A DNA stretch of 64,000 nt from Dictyostelium firmibasis. Taxonomy: Eukaryota > Evosea > Eumycetozoa > Dictyosteliales > Dictyosteliaceae. The position numbers were made by a program, and so were the translations under genes. Of this stretch, positions 23,929 through 36,840 are shown in pieces. The DNA lies in NCBI GenBank assembly GCA_036169595.1, contig CM069765.1, forward strand, positions 7,302,501 through 7,366,500, in the 5' to 3' direction. Below the pieces are notes generated by a model. The model was not told where the DNA came from and ran no database searches. It saw only the letters and a program-made list of their open reading frames with translations. Numbering within the stretch: the first letter of the stretch is position 1; the number at the start of each line of letters is the position of its first letter.

Positions 23929-26900
23929 ATTGACTTTACAGCTGCCAATCTAAGCTTCCCCGGTTCAATTATTAGTGTCTCAAGCAGAGGTAACGGCATT
24001 GGCATCCTCAATCACAACAACAACTCTATCAAAATCACACCCAAAATTATCATCGAAAGTAGAGCCATACTGGCAGAAATATGTATTAATAGCCTCTCTA
24101 TTTCAATACTCGCCATATATGCCCCGGCAAACCCAGAAAAAAGAAAGAGCTTCACAGAGGAACTCAGAAAAATTTATAACGACCTCTGCCTAACTATGAC
24201 AGAAAAAATTGATATCATTGCAGGCGACTTCAATTGTCTAGATTTCAACGATCTAAACGAGGAAGGTCAATCTGAGAATCCAGACGAATTAGCTTCTCTC
24301 ATCGAATCAATAAGATTTACGAATAACCTGCGAGATATGGACCCAGAAAAGAAACACACATTCTTGAGAATACACAAAGATCAAAACCAAGTAGTCACCA
24401 GAACAATCACAAGACGATTGGACAGGATATACATATCAAACAGCCTTATCGATTTCGGTAACCTCAACTTCCAAAATATTATTCCTCCTTCAGTTGACGG
24501 AACCCCGTTGTCTGACCACAACTTCATATCCACTGGCCTCTTGCTAAACACTACTCTCCAATCATCTAAAAGGAACAGATGGAAATTAAAAAACACCTCT
24601 ATCCTAGCCAATCCCATGCTGGCAAAAGTTGACTCAATTTTAAAAGACGCTAACCAACTCAACTCTGATTTTCCTGGCTCTTTTGGTTTCAATCAACTGC
24701 AATCTCTAATTTCGAGAATTAAATTGTTATACCAAGAATTTCAAAAACAAGGAGACTACAACGCGAAAGCCATCACAAATAATCTCAAAGACCTTCTTCA
24801 ATCGGATTTAAGAGACTATGCATACAACGCACTTCTGGCAATCAAAGACTCAAAAAAAATCGATATGAAAATGAGATCAGATCTACGAAACTATTGCGAA
24901 GAAACCTCTCTTAAATACATCTCAGCAAAGATCAAAAAAAGAACTTTGGACTTCAAACTAGATGCCATTAAAAACGATGAAGGAGTCACCATTAGAGACC
25001 AAACGGGAATTGAAAATGAATTTTTCAATTTTTATAAAACTCTATATGATCTCAAACCAGATTCTCCAAGAGAACACATCGACATGCTAAAACATTGGAA
25101 ATTTCAACAAGATGAAAGTTGGACAGAACTAGATAAGGATTTTTCGGAGGAGGAAATTATCGAAGTTATAAACCAGCTGAATCCAAATAAATCTCCCGGA
25201 CCAGACGGTATCACCAATCTCTTCTTTATTACACACAAAAAGAAATTGGCACCCCTTTTAGCCTCAGCATTCAATGATTCACTAGAAAACCCTTTTAAAA
25301 TCAATAAAAAACATAAAGAAGGACTCATTATTACAATTCCAAAAAAAGGCGATCCAGAATTAATTAAAAACAGAAGACCAATTACTCTGGCAAACTGCAT
25401 CTACAAAATCCAGTCAAAGACCATCAATAATAGATTAGTTAAGATTCTTCCCAAAGTAATCAACACCAATCAAAAAGGTTTTGTCCCAGGAAGATTTATT
25501 TTGGACAACATTTTTACTATCAATGAAACGATATCGTATTGTAACCAAAAGAATTTAAACGGGATAATAACTTTCTACGATTTCGAAAAGGCCTTTGATT
25601 CAATCTCTCACGATTCAATCCTTAGAACACTACTCCATATTAATATCCCGTACAAAATAACCAATCTTATTATGAGTCTTTTAACAGATTCAGAAGCAAG
25701 AGTAGAAGTAAACAACAACAAAACACAACCTTTTATTATTAAAAGGGGAGTAAAACAAGGAGACCCTTTATCACCGACCCTTTTCGTACTAGTTATCGAA
25801 TCTCTGGCTAGAGTAATATTGAAAGATAACAACATAACAGGACTACCTTTAAACGATGGACCACAAAGAGAAAAATTCCAAGGCTTTGCGGATGATTCGA
25901 CTTCTTTGGTAGAGAATAAAAATCAACTAAAAATGGTTCTTAAACACTTCAACACCTTTTGTAAAGCAACCTCCTCCAAATTAAATCTGGATAAATCAGC
26001 ATCGATAGTTCTGGGTAATACAAACTACAATGGAATCGAAATTCCGGAGTCAAATAACCCAGAAAGATACCTTGGATACTTCTTCACTAAGAATGGTATC
26101 CACAGGAAAATGCCTGAAATTCTGAGATCAATTCGAGCATCTCTTTTACTTTGGAAAACAACAGGGACCACGGTAAAAACTAAAACTAGCATTCTTAAAG
26201 CCTTCGCATTATCAAAACTAACATACTTTTCATATATTGAAAAATATAATGAGAATGAACTGAAACAAATTAACAAAATAGTGGAATGGTTCCTTTCGGC
26301 CTCAAACTACAAAAACTCCACAGGATTCAATGTTATTAATCTCATGAGCGCAAGAAGATCAAGATACCCAATGGAACAAGGTGGGTGGAATATATGGGAC
26401 ATCGAACAAAGACAAAAAGCCCAAAGACTGTGGATAATTAACGAATTCATCCACGCACAAGAAAACAATTCATTGTCATCAGCCACTCATAAAAGCTGGA
26501 ACTTTCAATTAACATCAAATAGAATTACCTCACAATTTCTAAAGAGTAATATAGATGATTGGAACAAATGTAGAACTAAAAGAGGAATTTTCCGATTCGC
26601 CATTTCAATAAAAAATCAATCGGGTCTTCCCTTATCTCTATCTGAATGGTATAAAGAAATTGACTCCAAAGAGGAAAGAATACCTAAAACCTTTCTCCAA
26701 GATAATCTTTCTATGAGAGGGTATAACTATAACTTCCTTTTCACCAACATACTAAATATCAAAGATCCAAAAACTAAAAACACAATGTTTAGATTTCATT
26801 CGAGATGCCTCCCTCTAAACTATCTCCACGAAAAATCATGCCCAATGTGTAATACTAACATGTCTATTGATCCATACGGTCACCTATTCTTTAGCTGCAC

Positions 26901-27468
26901 AAAAACAAAAAACTTCATAAATATTAACAAACTAAAAAATTTCGTCTTTGTGACAACAGGTAGACTTTCAAACTGGACGGTGGATAGAGCGATTGTAAAT
27001 GGAAAACCAATTATCAAAATATTTCCAAAATTCAATAACAATACTCCAACCGATAACCAAATCAATCCTGACTACGGAATAGAAGCCTTCCACAAGCCTT
27101 TCTTCACATGGTGTTATAAAGCCATTAATTATGACTTAAACAGATCATATGCATACAATAATGTAATAGCATTAATCATGCATCACATATGGATATGGAT
27201 TTGTAATCAATTGTATGGTAACAAAGAGCTACAAGATACCAATCTGGATTTTGAAATGCTAACAAACAAATGGCACCAACTAGCTTCTATGGAATACATC
27301 AAATTATTAAAAGAATATAAATTATCGATGGCCAAAGAACCAGAAAGATTCAATGATATCAACTCTTATAATAATAATATAAAAATAATCAAAAACAGGA
27401 TTTCAAAAAAATACTGTATATTAAGAAAATCTCTCCCTAATAATGTGATTGTTGACTTTTTCATTTAA
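23929..27468 (+). CDS. TRE ORF2 polyprotein, N-terminally truncated: endonuclease and reverse transcriptase
   Basis: The frame is open from the insertion edge to the TAA at 27466-27468 (about 1,179 codons), with the first in-frame ATG at 24196. APE-type endonuclease remnants are seen: IYAPANP, then AGDFNCLDF and the LSDHNFI catalytic block. The reverse transcriptase follows with NPNKSPGPDGI, IPKKGDP..KNRRPITLANCIYKI, FYDFEKAFDSI, GVKQGDPLSPTLF and the catalytic FADDST. A C-terminal cysteine-histidine motif CPMC..H..C lies near residue 880 counted from the ATG. Without the endonuclease N-terminus the copy should be unable to move by itself. The reverse transcriptase itself looks complete. Confidence 0.9.
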   Translation: MDFTAANLSFPGSIISVSSRGNGIGILNHNNNSIKITPKIIIESRAILAEICINSLSISILAIYAPANPEKRKSFTEELRKIYNDLCLTMTEKIDIIAGDFNCLDFNDLNEEGQSENPDELASLIESIRFTNNLRDMDPEKKHTFLRIHKDQNQVVTRTITRRLDRIYISNSLIDFGNLNFQNIIPPSVDGTPLSDHNFISTGLLLNTTLQSSKRNRWKLKNTSILANPMLAKVDSILKDANQLNSDFPGSFGFNQLQSLISRIKLLYQEFQKQGDYNAKAITNNLKDLLQSDLRDYAYNALLAIKDSKKIDMKMRSDLRNYCEETSLKYISAKIKKRTLDFKLDAIKNDEGVTIRDQTGIENEFFNFYKTLYDLKPDSPREHIDMLKHWKFQQDESWTELDKDFSEEEIIEVINQLNPNKSPGPDGITNLFFITHKKKLAPLLASAFNDSLENPFKINKKHKEGLIITIPKKGDPELIKNRRPITLANCIYKIQSKTINNRLVKILPKVINTNQKGFVPGRFILDNIFTINETISYCNQKNLNGIITFYDFEKAFDSISHDSILRTLLHINIPYKITNLIMSLLTDSEARVEVNNNKTQPFIIKRGVKQGDPLSPTLFVLVIESLARVILKDNNITGLPLNDGPQREKFQGFADDSTSLVENKNQLKMVLKHFNTFCKATSSKLNLDKSASIVLGNTNYNGIEIPESNNPERYLGYFFTKNGIHRKMPEILRSIRASLLLWKTTGTTVKTKTSILKAFALSKLTYFSYIEKYNENELKQINKIVEWFLSASNYKNSTGFNVINLMSARRSRYPMEQGGWNIWDIEQRQKAQRLWIINEFIHAQENNSLSSATHKSWNFQLTSNRITSQFLKSNIDDWNKCRTKRGIFRFAISIKNQSGLPLSLSEWYKEIDSKEERIPKTFLQDNLSMRGYNYNFLFTNILNIKDPKTKNTMFRFHSRCLPLNYLHEKSCPMCNTNMSIDPYGHLFFSCTKTKNFININKLKNFVFVTTGRLSNWTVDRAIVNGKPIIKIFPKFNNNTPTDNQINPDYGIEAFHKPFFTWCYKAINYDLNRSYAYNNVIALIMHHIWIWICNQLYGNKELQDTNLDFEMLTNKWHQLASMEYIKLLKEYKLSMAKEPERFNDINSYNNNIKIIKNRISKKYCILRKSLPNNVIVDFFI

Positions 27469-27565
27469 ATGTAAAAGCATCATATAATGAACATTAATTA
27501 AATTAACTAATAAAAATAATAAACTTTATTATTGTTAAAGACTAAGGTCAAACAATAATCATTAA

Positions 27566-27600
<35 letters not shown>
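23929..27600 (+). mobile_element. 5'-truncated TRE-type (L1-clade-like) non-LTR retrotransposon
   Basis: A 3.67-kb insertion bounded by a perfect 15-bp duplication and ending in a roughly 32-nt poly(A) tail. The 5' end lies inside the endonuclease domain of ORF2, so ORF1 and the 5' UTR are missing. The remaining frame is intact. Position downstream of a tRNA gene in the same orientation fits the TRE3 group. The perfect duplication, long tail and open frame point to a recent insertion. Confidence 0.88.
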
Positions 27601-27602
<2 letters not shown>

Positions 27603-27615
27603 AACCCTCATTATT
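27601..27615. repeat. Target site duplication, right copy
   Basis: Exact second copy of TAAACCCTCATTATT, immediately after the TRE poly(A) tail and immediately before SINE-type copy 2. Confidence 0.9.
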
Positions 27616-27798
27616 GGAGGCTATACGTAGTGGTTCTGCGCTGAATCACACAGTCTCCGTGGCCTTGGTTCGAGCCTTAGGTCATACCACGAGGTAACGT
27701 GGTCATAAATAACACACCTCAAAATCAACCGGAAAAAAGCTCGACTTCCAAAAAAAACAACAAAAAAAACATGGTGATTAAAAATTCTAATCCCAATA

Positions 27799-27846
<48 letters not shown>
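27616..27846 (+). mobile_element. tRNA-like SINE-type element, copy 2 (most complete)
   Basis: A 231-bp unit: a head GGAGGCT with A-box-like TACGTAGTGG, a B box GGTTCGAGCC (27667-27676), the hairpin ACCACG-AGGTAA-CGTGGT (27686-27703), a unique tail with AAAATCAACCGG and CATGGTGATTA, and a 43-nt poly(A) tail (27804-27846). No coding capacity. Architecture matches a tRNA-derived SINE. Its tail is not that of the neighbouring TRE. Confidence 0.65.
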
Positions 27847-27847
<1 letters not shown>

Positions 27848-27897
27848 ACCTCATTTCACTATAAGGAAATGTCGGCACGCAAAGAGAAAAAAATTCT

Positions 27898-28360
27898 AAG
27901 GTTTAACGGATGACTTCGTTGGTAAATGACAAATATCAACTAAAAATAGTTCTTAAACACTTTAATACCTTTTGTAAAGCAACCTCTTCCAAAATAAATC
28001 TGAACAAGTTTGTGTTACCCAGAACTACCATGGAATAGATATTCTATCATTCTAGAAAGATATCTTGGATACTTTTTCACTAAGAATGGTATTCATAGGA
28101 AAATACCCAAAATTCCCTGATCAATTAAATGCTTCTCTCCTACTCTGGAAAACGATGGGGACCACAATAAAAACGAAAACAAGCATCCTCAAAGCCTTTA
28201 CCTTATCCAAACTAACCTACTTCTCATACATAGAAAAATAATGAAGATGAATTAAAACAAATAAACAAAATAGTAGATTGATTCCTATCGGCATAAATAC
28301 ACAAAACCGATAACTTTCCATTATAAACCTTTTACAAATCGCGAATTGCTAAAAGAAAAT
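27898..28360 (+). mobile_element. Degenerate fragment of TRE ORF2
   Basis: About 460 bp that parallels 25880-26370 of the TRE copy (for example AATATCAACTAAAAATAGTT against AAAATCAACTAAAAATGGTT), covering the region after the FADD motif. Frames are broken by several indels and stops. It is an older copy than the TRE beside it, truncated at both ends. Confidence 0.85.
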
Positions 28361-28496
28361 ACAAAAAAAGGAAGATGCATTTACCAAAATCCAACTTCGT
28401 CATAAACACCGCAAAAAAAAAAAAAATATAAATATCATTTTAATTATTAATCTTTTTTGTTTATTATTTTTTTGTAATTTTAAAAAAAAGAAAAAA

Positions 28497-30054
28497 TTAT
28501 AAATTTTTTAATTCTTCTTCTGGGATACTGTTGTAATAGTAAACTGGTGGTGGACAGAAACCATTGAAAGATGAAGAAGAAGCGATAGTGTAAGCACCCA
28601 TATCTTGGAAGTAAAGCCAGTCACCAATTTTAAGTTCTGGAATTTGAGTATCTTTAAGGATCACATCGATTGAATCACAAGTTGGACCAAAGAGAGTGCA
28701 TGGGGTTGGTTGTTTGTTGGAAGGTTTCAATAATAATGGTTCAACTTTTGCGTAATCGAATTTGGTGTTATTGAAGGAACCATAGACACCATCTGCCAAA
28801 TAGTAGTTGTATTGTCTCATGTTGTTTGAGGTACGACGTGGGTGTTGTCTGTTATCCTCTTGTTTGATTGAACGTTTTGAAATGACAGTGACAGCGAGTG
28901 TATGGGATTCAGCAGCGAAATAACGACCTGGTTCAGCAATGATTTTAACATTTGGTGAAAAGAGTTCGGCGGTTTTCTCACTGATAACCTTGGTAAAAGA
29001 ATTGAATTTTTCTTCGTCTGAACCTGTGAAACCACCACCAATATCGACCAATGTTAATTCCATATCTAATTTCTTTGCCATATCAAAGACACTCTTTACC
29101 ATTATGAGAGCATCAGCGTATGAATCACCACTTTGACATCCACTACCAACATGGAAACTAACACCAACAACCTTGAGGTTCATTTCCTTTGCCATCTCTA
29201 ACAAATCATTACAATCATCAATGTGAACACCAAATTTAGAACCAAATCTCATAACGGATTTTGAATCATCTGGTGCAATTCTTAATACTAATTCTGCTTC
29301 TGGGAAAAACTTTTCAATTTTTTCTAATTCACTGAGATTATCAAATGTCATTAATTTAACATTATGTGCTCTTGCAAACTTTTTTTTAAAAATAACAAAA
29401 AAAAAAAAAAATTTTAATATATTTAATAAAATAATATAGAAATAAAATAATAATATTTACTTTGAGTGCAGAAATTTGTTTACATGGATTAGCGTAAATA
29501 ATACGACTTGGGTCAACACCTAAATTTAAAACGGACTCAATTTCAGTTCTACTAGCACAATCGTAATTTGTACCTAATGCATCTAAAACTCTTAAAACAC
29601 CAACGGTTGGATTGCATTTAACTGCATAATATGGTGTAACATTTGGTAAATTTTTAACCCACTTCTGCCAATGTTTAATAATAACACCGACATCTAATTA
29701 AAAATAGAAAAAAAAAGTAATAAATATTAATTTTAAATATTTTATTCACCTATAATTTTTTTATTAAAATTAATAATTACCAGCAACAAAGAATGCATCT
29801 CTATCAGTTTTATCGAGTAAGGAAGTAATTACCTCTTGAATTGAAGTTTTTGAAGTATCCCATGGTTTAATATCTAATTCCTTTCTAACGATATCTAATT
29901 TTTCACATCTTGATAATAAAGAACAAGTAGAGCTGGCTGTAGAAGCAGCTGTTTCAGTTGATGATTCTTCAACTTTTGCTTTTTTGTTGGTTTCTTCTGT
30001 AACATTGTTAGTTTCATTTACAACTTCATCACCATTTCTTTTAGTACCTGTCAT
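28497..30054 (-). CDS. odc: Ornithine decarboxylase
   Basis: Three exons, complement(28497..29378, 29461..29693, 29781..30054), give 462 residues, the normal eukaryotic length. The PLP lysine is in PYYAVKCNP; HVGSGC, IGGGFTG and AEPGRYF are the phosphate and cofactor loops; the catalytic Cys is in LFGPTCDSIDVI; QDMGAYT follows. The enzyme makes putrescine from ornithine in the cytosol and opens polyamine synthesis. The N-terminus carries a polar, Thr/Ser-rich extension of about 50 residues. Regulation by antizyme is usual for the family, but nothing in this gene shows it directly. Confidence 0.96.
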
Positions 30055-30567
30055 CTTTGTTTATTTAGGTTTTATTAAAGTGAAAAAAAAAAATCTTTAT
30101 ATTTTGTTTTATTATTTTTTTTTTTTTTTTATTTATAGTGTATTTGTAATTAATTGCACAAAAATAAAAATGTGAACACGAAAAAAAAAAAAAAATTTTA
30201 AATGAAAATAAAAAAAAAAATTAAAAATAAAAAAATAAAAAAAATAAAAAAAAAAATAAAAAAATAAAAAAAATAAAATATTATCTTATGGGGTGGTGAG
30301 AAAACCGAAAAATTTTGATTTGAAAGACTTTTTTTTTAGTTTAATTAAAAAACAGAAAAAAAAATTAATTAAACAAGTAAAGATTTTCTTATTTTTATTT
30401 TTTAATAACACTAATCACAGATTCTCTTTTTTGAAAATTAATTATTATTTTTTCGTTTTTTTTTTTTGTTTTTTTTTTTTTTTGTTTTGGATTCGTTTCT
30501 TTGTTTATGTCATTGTGTAGTAAGATTTATTTTTCATTTTATAACAATTATTATTATTATTGTTTTT
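30055..30567. other. Intergenic between odc and flcn
   Basis: The odc leader and promoter should lie here, next to the 3' end of flcn. A-rich tract at 30180-30280 and T tracts at 30450-30485. No gene seen. Confidence 0.6.
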
Positions 30568-33118
<2,551 letters not shown>

Positions 33119-33352
33119 TTTTTTATTTTTTGTTTATGGATATATGCGTTTTAGTTGGGGAGGTATTTTTCTTTCTTTTATTTAAAAAGAGAAAGTGACT
33201 ATATGTACAAAGTTTTTTTTTTTTTTTTTTGATATTCCTTTTTTAAGATTAAAAAAAAAGTGAATTTTAGATATTATCTAAATTAAATAGAGTGTAGGCA
33301 ATGGTTTTTCATTTAAAAAAATAAAAAAAATAAAAAAAATAAAAATTCAAAT

Positions 33353-33390
<38 letters not shown>

Positions 33391-33432
33391 CTGTTCATTG
33401 ATTTGCATAAACACATTTAAATATATAGTAAA
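33119..33432. other. Divergent promoter region flcn / arl2
   Basis: A short spacer of about 310 bp with A/T tracts between two divergent genes. No further element resolved. Confidence 0.6.
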
Positions 33433-34367
33433 ATGGGTTTATTAACAGTTTTAAAAAAATTAAAACAAAAAGAAAAGGAATTAAGAATTTTAATGCTTGG
33501 TTTAGATAATGCAGGTATGAGTCTATACAATTTGTTTTCCAAAAAAAAAAAAACTTCATCTTGTTTAGGTAAAACAACTTATTAAAAAGAATTTTTTTTG
33601 GAAAAAAAAACAAAAAAATAATTTCATCTTATTTAGGTAAAACAACTATATTAAAAAAATTTAATGGAGAAGATATTTCAACAATTAGTCCTACATTGGG
33701 TTTTAATATTCAAACTTTAATGTATAAAGAGTGAGTTTCTCTTTTTTTTTTTTTTTTATTTTTTTTTTTTCCTTTTCATAAAAGTTTGAAAAGAAAGAAA
33801 TGATATTAATATTTTAATATCTTTATATGAATGTCTAGATATAAACTAAACATTTGGGATATAGGTGGCCAAAAAACACTTAGATCATATTGGAGAAATT
33901 ATTATGAAGAGAATGATGCAGTCATTTGGGTTATAGATAGTTCAGATATAAGAAGAATTGATGATTGTAAATTTGAATTAAAAAAATTATTAGAAGAAGA
34001 GGTAAATGAATTTCATAAATATAATTTCATAACATACATATATAATACTCATACAATAATACCTTTATAGAAATTTGCAGGAGCATCATTTTTAGTTTTT
34101 GCAAACAAACAAGATTTAGATGGTGCAATGACATCAGAAGAGATTTCAAAAGTATGTTATATTGTATACATTATTTTAATTAAAATACTCAAAAAACAGA
34201 GTACCTATTAATTTTAGAATTCCTATTATTAGTATTTGGATTTAGAACAATTAAATACTCATCATTGGGAGATTATGAGTTGTAGTGCTGTTACAGGTTT
34301 AGGCTTAGAAGAGGGCATAGATTGGGTAGTAAAAGATATTGTATCTCGTTGTTTTGTTTTAGATTAG
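33433..34367 (+). CDS. arl2: ADP-ribosylation-factor-like GTPase ARL2
   Basis: Five exons, 33433..33514, 33637..33730, 33839..34001, 34071..34151 and 34233..34367, give 184 residues, exactly the length of human ARL2. The order is [20 protein letters not shown], the P-loop GLDNAGKTT split by intron 1, switch [32 protein letters not shown] and SCSAVTG. The Gly2 position is present. ARL2 binds tubulin cofactor D and BART and acts in tubulin folding. Intron 1 carries a decoy copy of the exon 2 start (see findings). Confidence 0.96.
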
Positions 34368-34383
34368 AATTTAATCGAGCAAT

Positions 34384-34417
<34 letters not shown>

Positions 34418-35247
34418 AAATATCATAAACACATTACAGCGAATACTTTAAAAGATATACAGATTGCACACACATTAGAAAGTAAACAATTATAATCGAT
34501 ACAATAATAATGGCATGGGTGAAAAGAGATATTTCACTTTGTGAAAATTATATTTAAATTGAAAGAGAAAAAAAAAAAATAAAAAAAAAAAACAAATAAA
34601 TAATAAAAATAAGTTAGTACATTTGAAATTATTTTTTTTGTAATCAAATAACGGATTGAATTGATGAGAATATTTGTGTACTTCCAATATTTCTATATTT
34701 AGTACCTTACAAAATTCTTCAAAAATAGTTTATTTCTAAAAAAAAATAAAAAATTTTATTTTCAGAAAAAAACAAGAAAAAAAAAAAAATCCCATTGATT
34801 TTTTTTTTTTTAATTATAAAAGTTTCTTATGTGCAACCACAAAATTAAAAGATCGTGGAAGTAAAGTTAAACCTATACAGCAAACCTAAAATTAGATTAA
34901 AAAAGGTTAACTGTCAGGCTTCTCGATGTTTTTTATTTTGCAATGCCTTTTTTTTTGTTTTCAAACATTACCATTCATTATTAATTAAAAAAAAAAAACA
35001 TTGTGCAAAATATACAATAACAATAACAAAAATAATAACAATAAAAAGTTGTAATACACAATACAAATATATTAAAATTTAAAATTTCTCCTTTTTTCTT
35101 GTAATTTTTTGAGAGAGGAAAATAGAGTGATAATAATAAAAATAATTAAAACAATAATTATTATAACTGAAAAAAAAAAAATTCTTAAAGAGAGGAAAAA
35201 TTTATTTTTTATTATTACGATTTTAAAAATAAAATTTTAATTAATGA
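34368..35247. other. Intergenic, convergent
   Basis: The 3' flanks of arl2 and of the stefin gene. Several short open frames with Lys/Phe/Ile-rich composition are not supported. No RNA gene seen. Confidence 0.6.
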
Positions 35248-35529
35248 TTAAAAGTAAGTAATTTCTTGTTCCTTTGTTTTACCATTTTCAACTCTAACTA
35301 AATTGGCTGAACCAGAGAATGGTTTATAGATTCTAATGTGGGCATAGCTATTGTCAGTTCTAACTTTAACAAAATAATTAGTACCATTTACAAGTTGAGT
35401 TTTATAACTAATTACTGTCACATTGGAGGTTCCTAATTGTGTTTGAATTGAACCTTTTACACTATCAACAATATCTTCAACGGTTTTATCTGCTGGGTGT
35501 TTTTCACTAAGTCCTCCTGCTAATGGCAT
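35248..35529 (-). CDS. Stefin/cystatin A-type cysteine protease inhibitor
   Basis: A single exon of 93 residues, the usual stefin length, with no signal peptide, so a cytosolic inhibitor. The N-terminal GG (PLAGGLSE) and the QxVxG loop, here QLVNG followed by TNYFVKV, are the papain-family contact sites. The C-terminal half has the expected beta strands (AHIRIYKPF). It would inhibit cathepsin-like proteases that leak from lysosomes. D. discoideum has several such genes (cpi series); which one this is cannot be decided from here. Confidence 0.93.
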   Translation of the reverse strand: MPLAGGLSEKHPADKTVEDIVDSVKGSIQTQLGTSNVTVISYKTQLVNGTNYFVKVRTDNSYAHIRIYKPFSGSANLVRVENGKTKEQEITYF

Positions 35530-35582
35530 TTTACTTTAATTATTATTATTTTTATTATTTTTAAATTCTAAAAGGGTAAATT

Positions 35583-35641
35583 TTTTTTGTTTTTGTTTTT
35601 GTTTTTGTTTTTGTTTTTGTTTTTGTTTTTGTTTTTGTTTT
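35583..35641. repeat. (TTTTTG)n hexanucleotide repeat
   Basis: About nine tandem TTTTTG units just upstream of the minus-strand stefin gene, that is, in its promoter or leader. Confidence 0.95.
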
Positions 35642-35835
35642 TATAAAGAATTAAAAAACTTTTATTTATATATAAATAATTTTTAATTTTTTTAAAAAAA
35701 AAAAAAAAAAAAATCAAAAAAAAAAAAATAAAAAATAAAAATAAATAAAAATAATTTTTTATATTACCACTTAAATCTATTTTTATCTAACAATATATTT
35801 TTTCACACCACTTATTTCCCCCTTATATTTTCTTT

Positions 35836-35871
<36 letters not shown>

Positions 35872-36546
35872 TATTTTGTAAAATAATAGTGATTTAATTG
35901 AATCAATCATTTGTAAAAATCAAAAAAAGTTAAAATAATATGAAAAAACAAAATCTCTTATTATTATTATTATTATTATTTTCTTTAAATAACCAGCTGT
36001 TTTATTGATTCTTAAGACTTTCAGTTAAAAACACAAAAAAAAAAAAAAAAAAAAAACCACTTTCCTTTTCCTTTTTTTTTTTTAAATCATAATAATTACC
36101 ATTAAATTATCACCACTTAAAATTATTTGTGTTTTAAAATATTAATTATAGAAACCCTTAAAATTTGATTAGTATTATTTTGTTTTGTTTTTTATTTAAA
36201 TAATCAATGTAGCACTTATATGGTATGGAAAAGGTGAGGTTTAGATTTATTTTCATATGGAAAAACTAAACCTGTGGGAGAATAAACTTGATACTTATAC
36301 ACCTACAGATCTACAGTTGGGATTCCAATTTGTTAATCTTTTATTTTTAATTTTTCCATTACTAACAACCTGTTTCTTCCCTAATTCTAATTACCATCTT
36401 ACTATACACATGGTATCTTCTGCCAATAGCTCTTTTTTCATGCTATTAACATCTCTAATCACTAACTCTTTTTTTTTTTAATAACATGATTGTATCTATG
36501 AGTCGCTATCTCATTTCTCTCTATTCCATTATACTCTTGTATTCTC
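35642..36546. other. Intergenic with unassigned GC-richer stretch
   Basis: A and T tracts up to about 36180. From 36190 to 36530 the sequence is less AT-rich and looks like decayed coding or repeat material (minus strand contains a short MKKELLAEDTMC frame), but it could not be assigned to a family. Confidence 0.4.
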
Positions 36547-36732
36547 TTTTTTTTTTTTTTTTTTAATATTATTGGGATTAGAATTTCTAATCACCATGTT
36601 TTTTTTTTTTTTTTTTGTTGTTGTTTTTTGGAAGTCGAGCTTTTTTTTCGGTTGATTCTGAGGTGTGTTATTTATGACCACGTTACTTCGTGGTATGACC
36701 AAAGGCTCGAATCAAGGCCACGGGGACTGTGT
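36547..36732 (-). mobile_element. tRNA-like SINE-type element, copy 3 (5'-truncated)
   Basis: Reverse-oriented copy matching copy 2 from its ACACAG position to the end: B box GATTCGAGCC (36704-36713 on plus as the complement), the same CCACG-AAGTAA-CGTGG hairpin, the AATCAACCG and CATGGTGATTA tail, and an 18-nt poly(A) tail. It starts 109 bp downstream of tRNA-Ala(UGC) in the same orientation as that tRNA, the TRE3-like position. Confidence 0.7.
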
Positions 36733-36751
36733 CTTCTTTTCCAGTTTAGTG

Positions 36752-36800
36752 TTTGAGGGCAACATTTTTTTTTTCACCCATGATTATTTTGAGGGCAACA
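36752..36800 (-). mobile_element. Micro-insertion: 23-bp poly(A)-ended piece in a 13-bp duplication
   Basis: TTTGAGGGCAACA at 36752-36764 is repeated exactly at 36788-36800. Between them lie 23 bases reading, on the minus strand, TAATCATGGGTG followed by eleven A. The first bases resemble the ATAATCAT near the 3' end of the TRE at 27555. It looks like an extremely short retrotransposed tail. Confidence 0.6.
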
Positions 36801-36811
36801 AGAATCGATCC
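36801..36811 (-). promoter_or_regulatory. External B box downstream of tRNA-Ala(UGC)
   Basis: GGATCGATTCT on the minus strand, close to the B-box consensus, begins 30 nt past the tRNA 3' end, the same spacing as at the other tRNA-Ala locus. Confidence 0.6.
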
Positions 36812-36840
36812 AGTGACTAAAGGATACTGCCGGGAAAACT

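Noticed and set aside
25104-25400. Antisense frames inside the TRE ORF2 (also at 24381, 25608, 26025 and 26880)
   Set aside because: Shadows of the intact sense ORF.
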